Assembly: GCA_963556495.2 (NCBI GenBank)
Contig: OY747700.1
Location: forward strand, 3,291,001 to 3,355,000
Source: Valencia hispanica
Taxonomy: Eukaryota; Chordata; Actinopteri; Cyprinodontiformes; Valenciidae
Direction of reading: 5' to 3'
DNA length: 64,000 nucleotides
Part shown: positions 27,363 through 40,400 of the stretch, one piece after another
How the letters are laid out: each line of letters opens with the position of its first letter
Position numbering within the stretch: the stretch's first letter is position 1
The notes under the pieces: model-generated
Database searches by the model: none
Told to the model about the DNA's origin: nothing
What the model saw: only the letters and a program-made list of their open reading frames with translations
Position numbers and translations under genes: made by a program

Positions 27363-28387
27363 GTCATTTCAGTAGGTGGAGAGAGTGAAATCGATGGAAG
27401 TTTGTGGAACAACACCACCAGACATTTGTCTCTTGAAGTATGAAACAGCCTTTACACAGCCCAGGAGTACCAGGGGCAAGGAAAAACTAGAGATATAAAG
27501 CAACCTGGGTATTGCTTACAGAAGGTTGGATGGTGACATGACCAGTATGATAATGCATGATAACTGTGTGAAGCAACAATGGGTAATATCGACTGTCATG
27601 AAGACTGAAATTATATCAGTGCTATTGAATCCCTTCTGCTTGTTCTTTGCTTCTTTTATGCCAACTAGATTGAAGCCGAATTTGCTCGTCTCACTGTTGA
27701 CCTGAAAAGCTGCCTCTTTCTGGCGTTGACAAGTATCTGCAGAGGTTCATTGATATCTACAGAGCCAAGACTGGTGCGGTGGAGCTGAAGAAGCTGTTGA
27801 CAACACTGGATAGTGATGTAAGTAGGCTTACGTGATATTTTAAACAATGTTTAAAAAAAGTTATTATAGTAAATATCACTACATAGTGTTGGTTTACTAA
27901 CAGGCTTCTCCCATGTCTCTCTCTCAATGGTGTCATCCAACCAGAAAAAAATGCTGTATTAGCTTAAGATTTATAGTTTTTCAATTTTGCCTGCATCTTT
28001 CTTTGTTTCACAACTTATAATTGTACTTGTTTATCCTTTATCTGTCTCCTGATTGGATGAAATTGGTATATTTGGAATATAGAGCTACAGTATTTAACAC
28101 ACACACACACACGCACATTTTGCTATACTTGTGTTGGCATTGTATTGACTTCCATTGATTTTACTGTGCCTAACCCAGACACTTTCCCTAACCCTAACAT
28201 TAGTGATACATGCCTAACCCTAACCTTAACCTAAACCTAATTCACACCATACCTCTAAACCTAACTAGTAAAGTTTAATAGCTTGTTAAACATTGTGGGG
28301 ACCAAGCAAAATGTCCTCACAACTACAAATGTCCACACAAGGCTGGTGGGCTGTCAAAGGTTGGTCCACACAAGTATAGCTATACAT

Positions 28388-28465
<78 letters not shown>

Positions 28466-31400
28466 ACACATACTCTCTTCTGATGCTATCTGATTGAAGC
28501 TGTTCCATTGATTGTGTGTTGTCATTTGTTTTTAGTGTTCCAATCAATGGAAAAGGACCATTGTGCTGATGGGGCTTCCCCACTACCTCAAAGATGTTGC
28601 GTCCAACTTTTACAAGAAAGTTCAGGTATATTTCATATTTTCTGTCAGTGCAGATCATCCCCCCATTCTTATGTATTTACCCTTACTTGTATATATTCTG
28701 TATTTTAGCACCTAAACAGTGGGTTGGGACCAATCAGGAGTAAATAGCCCTATAACGCTAACCGCTCCAACATGTGTGAATGTCCATACCAGCATGGCCC
28801 CAATGTCACTGTCCAAACTTCACATAACATCTGTGCCACATAAATTAACTGTTGAGTACTTAAAAAAACTTTAAAAATAGGTTTTTAAGTACTCAACAGC
28901 TCACACCGCGCTTTTTTTATCAACATTGTTGGGTGTTGTGAGCGTGTAGGTCAGCTATTTTGACTAGTTTGGGTTCCGGGGAGACAGAAAATGTCTCTTT
29001 TGTGTCTTATGCTAAAATGTTAAGCAACCACAGGTGTGTCATGCGTAATGCATTTTTTTAGGCCACAGATGCTGAAGAGGACATGACAAGAGGAATGACA
29101 GTGGGCATCCTCGTGGTGGCAGACGGGAATGATACTGTTGGTTTCGCTGTGGTCACTGAGGAAGAAATCATCCTTCCGTCACTCAGTTATTTTCCAACAG
29201 CTGTGGCACTTCTGATGGGTCTGCTCTACGCACTAAACATTGACTATCCCAAAGAAACAAGGGCACACATTTGAAGTCATTCAGAAAGTGCTCATGGACA
29301 TTGGTGCAGGCCATTGCACTGCGTTGGTTCATGGCTTGAGAAACACTCTTGAGGAGAGCCATGTAAGCTTAAAGCAGAGTTTAAGCATTGGCCAAATGTG
29401 AACTTGATTGAGAAATGAACTCTTATTTTTGTTATTTTGGTTAGACGTCCTAGATTGTGCACTGCAATTGACAATTTAATGACTTGTGGAAGTTTACGTG
29501 CCCACTTTGGAAGGGCGCACACTGTGAATTTTGGGATATTTACAGACATAGTAACACACTATTCTTTGAACACAGTAACACACGGTGTGTATTCATTTAG
29601 GGGACAGAGGGACACACACGGTGTGGATTTATTTGGTGGACACAGTAACACACACAGTGTGGATTTATTTGGGGGACACAGTATTTATTTTGGGGACACA
29701 GTAACACACACGGTGTGTATTTATTTTGGGGTCAGAAAAACACAGTATAGATTTATTTGGGGGAAAGTAACACGCACTGAGGTTGTATCCACACTGTGTG
29801 TGTGATCAAGCTTCTTACTTTTGATGCACTTTTTTTATTCTTTGTTTAAGTGCTCTATTATTTGTAACTGGCTGCACATTATTTAATACCAAAATGTTTA
29901 TTTAAGATGTCCTTAAAATGGAAAATGTCACCTTAAATTTCTATAACTTGCAATGCAAGATTCCTTAAATAGGAAACTCTTTAATTGATTGGAATGTTTG
30001 TATAAATGTATTGAAATGACTTCTTGTTAAGTGCCTTGAGATGACATCTGTTGTAAATTGGCGCTATATAAATAAACCGAATTGAATTGTGGTATTGGTG
30101 ATTGCCTAAATAGGATGCATTAAGTAACGGATAACACATGAAATATTATGGCAGTATGATTAACTGCCCACAGTGAGATGGTAAGAAAGAACAAGGTAAG
30201 GCTATTAAAAAAGCTTTCTGGTACAAATGCTCCATTTTGATGACATCATGTGTTGGTACTGTCTTAAAGGAGTAGCTCATTCAAAAAAGTGACTTATTTT
30301 CTATCAATTACACACCTAATGAAGCCTTCAATTCATGGAGATTTAATTTTATTTTTGTCGTCGCATTCCTAATTGAGACAATTGAGTCTTCTCCATTGAG
30401 TCTCACTCTGGTCATCAAATTATTGGCTCATTAAGTCAAAAACAAAACAAGCTTCATGAATTCAAGCCTTGTGTAACTGATGTGTAACTGATAGAAAATA
30501 AGTATTTGTTCCATAAAGTAATTGTCTTTATCTATTTTTATTAAAGAGGCTTGAGTTGGATCTCAGTGTTTTTTGTTTATGAAGCTGTATCTTCAATAAA
30601 ACAAGAAACATATTGGGCAGTATTTGTTGTTAAATTTTATTAGATGTGTGGGGTGAACTACATTACATTTAAGTGGTTGGTGTATATAACTCACTAGCAT
30701 TGCAATTAAATCAACCAAAAGCTTAAGTAGTATTGACTTAAGGCTAACTTATATCAGCTAAAGCTACCAAGTGGTGAAGTTTTATCAACTAAAGTCATCA
30801 AGTTGTATCAACTAAAGGTATTAAGTGTTGAAGTTATATCAACTAAAGTAATCAAGTTATATCAACTAAAGCTATCAAGTTATATCAACTAAAGCTATCA
30901 AGTTATACAAACTAAAGTTAAGTTGAGTCAAATAAGATTTAATTGAGTTAACTCCATTGTCTTTGTTGTCTTAACATAAAATTCTTTCGCAGCATGGACA
31001 TATAAATATTTAAGTTGAAACAAGTTGGGTTTTACAGTGAGTAACAAATTCAGAATATGTAAGGGCAAACTGATTTAAAACTCACATCTCTCGAAGCCCA
31101 GTCATGATTTAGTCCAAATACAATTATATGCAATTATTTATAAGTCTTAGCCCAATTCCTCAGAAGACGTCTACATAAAACCTCAAGTAGGATGCACCAA
31201 GATAGTGTAAAGTCTATGGAGGCCTATTAAAATCCACAACCTATCTTGTTCCATCTATATCGGTGATCAATCTGAAGGTCTTTGAAGGCAAGTGTGAATG
31301 GAGTCACAGTCAGATCTAAAGTCTTTGTGCTCACGTTTCTTTGAGAAACTCCAGAAAAAATGACAATGGAATCATTTAACTAAGTCAAGTGTTACCTTGC

Positions 31401-34400
31401 TTCACCTGAGTCAAGTTTCACATTTCAGGCAGCGCTTGAGCAAGATCAAATGTCCAAAAATTGGTTTTGGACAAAATACAACTAGTGTCGTAAGTCCTAC
31501 ATGGACAAGTGAGTTGGTTTTAATACCCTTGAGATGTGAGTCAAATGAAAGTTTATGAAAAAAAGGAATATCTACATTCAGGGCTACACAGTGGTGCAGT
31601 TGGTAGCACGTTCTGCTGCAATATAGTTTTAATTTGTTTTAATTTGCCTTTATTCAAATCTTAGTGTTGCTACAAGAAGTAATCATATCATTTAAACTTT
31701 ATATTTTTTGTTCTTATTTGTTTCATCGCTTGTGCTGCTGCTTTAATTTTTTTATTTTAATGTTTCTTCTCTCGTTGCCTTGTTACACATTTTCTTATTC
31801 CTAACTATATTTTTGTCTTTTTCTGTGAAGCACTTTGGTCGCCTTTTCACTGAGTAAAGCTCTATATAGATAAACATTGATAGATTGATTTATTGATTGA
31901 TTGCAATGAAATGGTTTTCCGTGCCTCCACATTGCACTTCCTCTCTTTCTCGGTTTCCATGGTTACCGTGAAACGCTGCATTTCAGCCGGCTTAAGTCAA
32001 TGCAGAATATTCACTAGACACTTTGCATTAACAATGTATGGCAGAAAGTGGGTGTGTAGGAGGCGTGATGTGATCGAAAAGCCCCTGAGCACATTAGGAG
32101 AGTGTGATTTACAAAGCGGAAATTGGTGCAGCTGTGCATACTCTAAGTTTGATATATCTAAAACTTAAAGTAAGGATTCTATGCAAAGCTTTATAAATGA
32201 GAAATGGTCATTTTATAAAATATCATTTTTTAATCATCTCTTGGATCAGTTTAATTAAGGCCAGACCAAATGTTGGGAGAACAGGAGCACTGCTTGTACC
32301 TGACTCGCCCTTCAGTCCAGGAAACCCAACTGGTCCTGCAACAGATCAGAGAAGCTTTCTGTGAGACACATTGGTTCCTGTCATTCATTAGACAACATGA
32401 CATGGTAAAACAAACAGATGCAGACATAGAAAAGTCCAATCACATCTTGAGTTGCATTATTTCTTTGTCATTTTCAGCTGCACCTGGACAGACATTCTGG
32501 TTTAATGTGACACCTTCCTGGAGGGGGGCTTTCACTGAGCTGCTGCTTTAAACAAAGTAACTTTCTCCTTCTAAAGATGATCCACTTGGCCCTGTCTCTC
32601 AAGGCCGGTTTATACTTCTGCGTCGTGTCCCTCGCGTAGGGTACGCCGTAACCGCCGTAGCCTCTGCGTAGGTCCGCAGAGGCTTGACGTGCACCTCCTG
32701 GGACCTGACACGCAGCCCGGCGATGGGATGCAGAGACGCGGAAGTACTCCCTTGTGATTGGTCGGTGAGATTACGTACCATCTTCTACGTCTCCGTCTTC
32801 TCATTTGCTTGCATTGCAAAGTGTTCAAAAGAAGGATAATTTGTTAGTCTGCTTCCACAATCTCATTGAGACACTGCACCAAGTCGACCGCCATCGTTGT
32901 TCTAAAACAGGAAATACTTGCCGGAACTGAAGCAAACATTAGCAAACCATCAGAAAAACTCCGCCCTGTGGAGTTTGCCGACCGATAGCAGCCTACTGCC
33001 ACCTGCAGGTCTGGAAATGAAACAGCAACACGACGCTTTCAGCCCTACGCAGAAGTATAAACACAGCAGTGGGCACGGCGGTTACGGCGTAACCTACGCG
33101 ACTGACGCGACGCAGAAGTATAACCCAAGCTTCAGTGTTTAGCCCTGTCTTTCTCCTAGACAAAGCAACTAAAGGAGCTTTTACTGTGACTAACTATATG
33201 TTCTCTTTTTTTTCCTCTTTTTAATCTTATAGACTTGAAAACTGGCTCGGAATCTGTTCAGCCATGTTTCTTTTCTTAGTGAAGCACTAAAGGAACTACT
33301 ACAGCCATAAACTGTTTACTTTTTCTCTAACACAGAGAGTAGTCCTGGATCAGTGCTCTGTCTTCTGAAACCCCCTGTCAGTCATGGCAGATGGCCGCTC
33401 GCACTGAACTAGCTTCTGGTTCTACTGGAGCTTTCTTCCTGTTAAAGGAGATTTTTTCCTCTCCACTGTTGCTACATGCTCATCCAGGAAGTTTGAATAC
33501 TGGAAGTCAATGACTCGATCCATTCTAATGCATTGTTTAATTACTAGGATTGAATTGGAATGCATGCATTATTAGATTGATTTTACTGTGTGTTATGAAT
33601 CGGTGCTGTGAATAAACTGAATTGAATTAAATTAACCGATAACAGATATGATGTTAATGTTTATTCAAAGTAAATAAATCAATAAATAAATAAATAAAAC
33701 AATTTTCTAAAATGTGTTAATTAAATAAAATGTTGATACCTTGAATCCCAGGGTCTCCTGGGGGTCCACGGGGCCCAGGGATACCACGCTGGCCTTTTAG
33801 ATTTATGTGATTATAGATGGCCTAGAAAAAACAAAAGAATAATTTTTTGATATAACAATAACAATTTGTTCAATTCAGCAGCAGTATATCAGTCAGATCC
33901 CAAACTAAAGCCTAGTTTATGCTTCTCCGTCAGAAAGTTTTCACCCACACAGACACATATTGACACACATCTGCCTACCACTGCAGTGACATCTCTGGTC
34001 AACGACAGTTTTTTTACTTTAGCTTGTAAACACACATCCACTCAAGGAGCAATGGCCGACAGAGAGCGAGTTTTGCTTGACCTGGAAAGCTTTTTACTAG
34101 AAATGCAGCTCACAGAATACTCTAAAAACCCATGAAAAAAACAACAACAGTGGCCTGCTTTGTTGTTCTCTACACCTCCTGGTGTTTAAAATGGCCAAAA
34201 GACCATATTAGATAAACTGGTGCAATATAAAACATCTAGTGCCCAAAAGCTGCATTGACTACTAATGACATCGACTATAGAGCACCGTTCTGGTGAGATG
34301 ATGTTTGGCCGATGAATCATGCACGTGTGCTTTCCGTTACTTTAAAGAAATTAGGCACAACTCTGTTCATCCTTGCGTGACTGTTGGAGAGCCCTTGTGT

Positions 34401-37400
34401 CGATGGATAATGAAGCTGCGTGTCCCCACACTTTCGAAGATGGACAAGCATAAACTAGGCTTAGGGCCATGCCTTTATCTGTTAGTCCCAAAGACCAGCA
34501 TTCCTTAGTGGTACTTCAAGCAACACCTCCCTTGGTCCCTCCTGCCCTCTGTTCCTTTAATTCCTTCAGACATGTGATGTACTGCTCAAACTTACAGTAG
34601 ACCCTTTATCTTGTACTTGGCCCACAGCTAAAGTCTCACCTCTCCTAGAGGTCCTGGAGGACCTCGATTGCCTTTCTCTCCCTAGAAAACAAAAACAAAC
34701 AAACAGACAAACAAAAACCCACAGGATTACATCAGTACAGAAGGCAGCTGTTCCACTGCGTTCATAGTGCAAGTACCATTTGTAGAACTTACCAAGATAC
34801 CATCAATACCAGGAGGACCGATGAAGCCAAAATCTCCGGGTTCCCCCTGCACAGAAAAAATATTACAGACATCTGTATCGGTTGGAGATATTTTGACCTG
34901 TTTTTAATGGAAATGTTCAACATTTAGAAGGTGAAGAGCAAAACGCAGAAAGGAGGAATAGCGTTGCAAACCTTATTTTATGATAATTAATTCCTAAAAA
35001 TACAGCAGAACTCAGGAGAATATTTGACAAGAAGATGACACAATCAAGACAACATAACATTAACTGCAATGACATATGATGACAAACTGACAAAGGACAG
35101 GGGGAACCAAGAGGTATATGTACACAGGGTAGAATATCAGGGAAACAAGGAACAGCTGGGAATAAATAAAAACACAGAGACAAACATGAAAAACAACCCA
35201 AAAATAGCACATCCTAACCATAGCCCCCTCTTAAAACTGCATCACCTGGTGCACCAACAAAATCAAAAAACAACCTGACACGGGCGGGAGGAAGGGGTCC
35301 AGGAAGGTGGGCAAGAAACAAAAAATAGTCCAAAAGTCCACACACCAAAGTCAGTGGTTTAGCCATGTGGCCGGTGGAAACCATTAAAAAAAGTTTGGGT
35401 GCCGACTGCGTGGCCATAATGCCAGAAAACATCTTGTCGCAAATTCGGAGGTCTCCAATAAAACAACCCACGAAGAAGAGCTGGAGGTCCACGGCGAATT
35501 AACCTACAAAATTGAGTTGGAGATCTGCAGCGGGAGAACCAATGAAGAACTGGAAAATTTAACCAAAGAAGTGGGGGCAGATCATCCCCAAACCCTTCAG
35601 AAGGAGTGAATGCCTGGAGCTCAGGGGGATAAATATCGATCCCCATGAGTGGTGCAAGGCAAAACAACCTTTTTTTGTATAGCACACTTTCAACAACAAG
35701 ACAATTCAAGGTGTTCTACATGATTATGGGATAAAATAAAAACAACAATAAAAGCATGAAGCACAACATTAGAGACACATAACATATGACACATTTAAAA
35801 CATATGACATTCCAGCTATTAGTAATCACTTACTCAAAGACAGCTCTAAACTGATAGGGTTTTAGTGTGACATCAGGAGTTAGGGCGGATTGACCTTGAT
35901 CCCCTTGGAAGGAGGAGACACATGGAGCTGAGTCGGATTGGTCCTGATCCCCTCGGGTGGAGCAGAGTCAAAAACCAGGAAAGGCACAGGCTCCACATCT
36001 TGAGAACGATGAAGAGCCGGAACAAGGACTTGGAGCAACGAGGTGTCTGAACCGGGACTTGGGAATGACGAGGCGCCTGAACTGGAGTTTGAGGGCGACA
36101 GGGCGACGGAACAAGAGCCTGAATGTTGTGGTGTTGTGGTAAATGATGCACGTCCGAGGTGGTCCCATCAAAAATGCTACGTGCAGAAATGTGTATGTTT
36201 ATCCAGAGGAAAGGCTTGGGTCACCCTGACCTGAGTCGTGGCCCAGCTGAATTATAGCCTTCGCTATGAGGACGTGTTCCCTCAGAGGAATGTTGAGTTG
36301 ATAAGTTGTGGAGAGGAAACATCTGGATACTGTCGGACAGTTCGTGCATCAATATGACGCATGAACTAGGTATGAAAATATGTGTGCTAATGATAGAGAG
36401 GAAGTCTTGCTGAGGTAATTGAAGATGACAGAACTGTATGTCATCAATGCTTTGTCCTGCTCAGAGAAGGTATGTAAACTAATAAACCAGCAGATGCTGT
36501 ATTCCAGAACCGAAGCTGTGTTGACTGTTTTGTTTAACGCGACTCAATATCTTCCATGTTAACCTGGACCAACAGTGGCGAATAGCTGAAAAGTGAGCTT
36601 GGAGGCCACGTCGAGGAGCGGTCTCTGGGGCCTGGAAACTATAATGAAGAGAGGACCTCGAGGTTCTTGGAGGGATAATGGGGTCGGCAAAGTGGTCCCC
36701 ATGGAGAGGAGTAAGGGTGGCCCGACAGCGACCATCATATCTACGACAGCATGAAGACTTCAGGGAGGAGTGTTGGAATCCCTCATGCCTCCTAGATCCA
36801 ATTCCTGGGGGACACAGCACCATTCCAGTGCCCAAAAAAGGTATGTCAAATGCTAGGGATGAGTACTTAGCTGCCCCCTGGCAACAGAACTCAAAAAGGG
36901 TAATATACTCTCCTCCTTGGTGAGGACCAAAAGGCAGAGAGGAGGAATACTGTTGAAAACCTTGTTCAACGATGATTAATTTCCAAAAATACAAAAGAAT
37001 GACAGCAAGACAACAAACAATTAACTGCGATGACATATGAGGACGAACCAACAAAGGACAAGGGGGAACCAAGTGGTATACAGCAGGGCAAAAAGTATTT
37101 GGCTGCCACTGATTCATGCAAGTTGTCCCACTTAAAAAGATAAGAGAGGTCTGTCATTTTCATCTTAGGTACACTTCACCTGAAAGACAAAACGTAAAAA
37201 AATGTTGTTAGGAAATCACATTGTATAACTTTAAAGAATGTATTTGTATAATGGTATAGAAAATAAGTATTTGTTCAGTAACAAAAGTTCACCTAAACAC
37301 TTTGTAATGTAACCTTTTTTGGCAATGACAGAGGTCAAACGTTTCCTGTAGGTCTTCACCTGGTGTGCACACACTGTAGCTGGTATTTTGGCCCATTCTT

Positions 37401-40400
37401 CCATGCAGATCTTCTCTAGAGCAGGGATGTTTTAGGGCTGTCACTGGGCAACACGGACTTTCAACACAGATTCTCTATTGGATTGAGGTCTGGAGACTGG
37501 TTAGGCCTCTTCAGAACCTTGAAATACTTTTTATGTAGCCACTCCTTCGTTACCTGTGTTTGGGATAATTGTCATGCTGGAAGATCCAGCCATGTTTCAT
37601 CTTCAATGCTCTCATCCAGATGGTCTCTGGCAAACTTTAGAGGAATCTGGACATGTGCTGGCTTAAGCAAGGGGACCTTTCGAGCGCAGCAGGATTTTAA
37701 TCCGTGATGACGAGGTGTTTTACTAATAGTAACCTTTGTTACTGTGGTCCCAGCTCTCTTTAGGTCATTAACCACTTCCTCCCCATGTACTTCTGGGCTG
37801 CTTCCTCACCGTTCTCAAGATCGTGTGTTCCCCGCGAGGTGAGATCTTGCATGGAGCTCCAGGTCAAGGGAGATTGTCAGTGATCTTGAATTGATTCCAT
37901 TTTTCTAATAATTGCTCCAACTGTTGATCTCTTCTCACCAAGCTGCTTGCCTATTGTAGATTGTCTCATCCCAGTCTTTTGTAGGTGTAAAATCTTGTCC
38001 CTGGTGTCCTTGGACAGCTCTCTGGTCTTGGCCATTGTGGAGGTTGCAATCTGACTGAAAGTGTGGGCAGTTGTCTTTTATACAGATGATGAATTCAAGA
38101 AGGTGCCATTAATACAGTTAACAAGTGGAGGTTAGAAGAGCTTCTTAAAGAAACAGTCTGTGAGGACCAGAATTCTTGCTTGGTTGTGTGTGCTAAATAC
38201 TTATTTTCTGCACCATTCTACAAATTTTTTTTTCCGTAAATACTACAATGTGATTTCCTGGATGTTGTTTACATTCTGTCTCACAGTTGAACTGTACCTA
38301 TGATAAAAATTACAGACCTCTCATCTTTTTTAAATGGGACAACTTGCACGAATCAGTGGCAGCAAAACACATTTTGCCCCACTGTAAATACACAGGGTAG
38401 ACAATCAGGGAAACAAGGAGCAGCTGGGAATAATTAGAGACACAGAGACATACAGACACTGGAAAAACAACCCAAAAATAGCACATCCTAACAAACAGAT
38501 TGTCTGGACTTTTCTTCGAGATTTATGACATTTGTTCGAGAGGGTCAAAAATCAAACCTAAATATAAAACTGTCATTTATTTCAAATGATCTTATATGGT
38601 GCCAGTTAAAAACAAAGACACTCTGATGTTTACCGGCTTCCCGAGCTCTCCTGATAATCCCTTCTTCCCTGGTTTACCCTGCAGCACAAACATAAAAACT
38701 CAGATTAGCTCCTGGTTTTCCAAAGCACTGGGTTATTGGTTACTTTATGTGTTTAGTCCTCACCAGTGACCCGGGTTCGCCTATATCACCCTTCACTCCT
38801 TTAATCCCAGATTTACCTGGCCCACCCTGCAGGTGATAACCATTACTTGAGTCTGATAATCTCGTGTTAACTGTAGTTAAAATGTTAGGGTGGTTTTATG
38901 TTGACTCACAGGAAAACCATGGCATCCCTTTTGTCCATTTTCACCTGGTTCTCCCTTAAAGACAACAACAGAATGTTTAAAAAAGTCAGACAAAAAAAAG
39001 AGGTCAATGAATGAAATGTAGAGCCAGACATACCTTCAACTCTTTCGGTCCTTCAGCGTATAGTTTGATTCCCTGCTTTCCGGGGATTCCTGGAGGTCCG
39101 CGTTCACCCTGAAAATCACACACAGCTAATCATTTTGGAGGAAGAGACAAAGATGATAGTTTGAATATGAATATTCTTTGCCCACATCAGAGTGGACATT
39201 ACTGTGGGTTTAGAAATGGACCCCGTTAGTTCACCTTCGGTCCTTGTGGTCCGGTGGTCGTCGGACCGGACCCTTCTTGACCCTGAAACAAAAATGAGGT
39301 GGTTTCACATGAAAGCGATCACACAGATTGTAAGAGAAGATCAGACCTTCGACAGCATCAGATAAGCTACAAAATGCCTCTTGGTTAAGTTGAAGAACCC
39401 AGAAAATCCAAATATCAGTTCAAAGCTAACTATTCAGCATCATTCTTGAAAAACAGCTGCTAATTTCAGAGAATCCTCAAAGAACATAAACTGTAATGTC
39501 TACCAGTAATATCCACTAGGTTTCATATAAAGAATTTATGTTTAAACCTGTCTTCTTAGATCTCAGCTGCAACATTCTCTGATAACATAATAAAATGTAA
39601 TCATCTCAATGATCTCAACTCATTCTCAGCCTTTAATCGAACAAACCTTTGCTCCTTCAATTCCTGGCAGTCCTGGTCTTCCCTGGAATAATTAAAAACA
39701 GACGTTCTGATTACTATAAATTCAATAAGATAGGTTTTTTTTTTAAAAGGAAATATAAATCATACAGGAAGTCCAAGGGGTCCTGGTGGTCCTGGTAGGC
39801 CTGGTTCTCCTCCATCTCCAGTTTTCCCCTGAAACAAAGATAAATCACCAAACAAACCAAATGCAGTTTATTCCACCCAATTATAATACTGAATTTACCT
39901 TTTCCCCCTTTGACCCTGGTGGCCCTACTGCTCCTTTTATTTTCTGCTGAGCTGGGTACACCAAGGAGTCTCCCTGAAATCAGACCAAGAATACGAAGCC
40001 TTAATTACCCATCTTATTGTTACAGATTAAAATCAGTGTCTTCTGGTTTAGAGTGAGGCTTACCTTCATCCCTCGTGGCCCCTGGGGCCCCTGAAACACA
40101 TGCATACTGTTAGACTCAAATTAAACAAAAGAGATCAAAGCTGAGTTGGACCAACAGAAAATAACTTACACGTGGTCCAGGAGGTCCTGCATTTCCTGGA
40201 AACCCTGGATAGCCAGCATCCCCCTGGTAGACAATAGTAGATGTGATTGATTGTGATGGTGGACACATGCGTGGGAGAAGATTTTGTGAAAACTGGATCA
40301 TGAACATTTTATAATGACTCTAAAAAACAAAATAGTTTGTCCCTAAAAATCCCAATTTCATTTCACTAGTCTTGACTATGTCAAAAATTTGGTCTGAAAA

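Larger units (their letters stand above)
27669..29362 (+). pseudogene. SAMD3-like gene remnant in col4a3 intron 20
   Basis: Three exon-like pieces with GT/AG borders on the plus strand. 27669-27817 encodes [14 protein letters not shown], then after a one-base shift [20 protein letters not shown] and LLTTLDSD. 28536-28625 is fully open ([20 protein letters not shown], then FYKKVQ). 29062-29362 encodes [13 protein letters not shown] and [20 protein letters not shown], then shifts frame before [14 protein letters not shown]. The pattern resembles a multi-copy teleost family annotated as 'sterile alpha motif domain-containing 3-like'. No SAM domain is seen. Two frameshifts argue for a dead copy. 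The family link is from memory, at moderate confidence. Confidence 0.55.
34932..38496. mobile_element. Non-autonomous LTR-type element in intron 16
   Basis: A 289-bp sequence at 34932-35220 (tgaagagcaaaacg to gcacatcctaacca) is repeated in the same direction at 36921-38496, where a Tc1-like element splits it at 37080/38385. Both copies start TG. The first copy ends CA and the last bases of the second are less clear. The 1.7-kb interior has no reverse transcriptase or integrase, only short GC-rich frames. I could not identify a target duplication, so the LTR reading is an inference. Confidence 0.6.

Noticed and set aside
27119..27418. Open frames encoding long poly-Lys or poly-Leu
   Set aside because: They are translations of the (GAA)n microsatellite.
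28186..28262. Interstitial telomere as a fusion scar
   Set aside because: The CCCTAA-like stretch is short and degenerate, and sits inside a common fish repeat next to (CA)n.
28283..28658. Open frames encoding poly-His/Thr and poly-Cys/Val
   Set aside because: They are translations of the (CA)n microsatellite.
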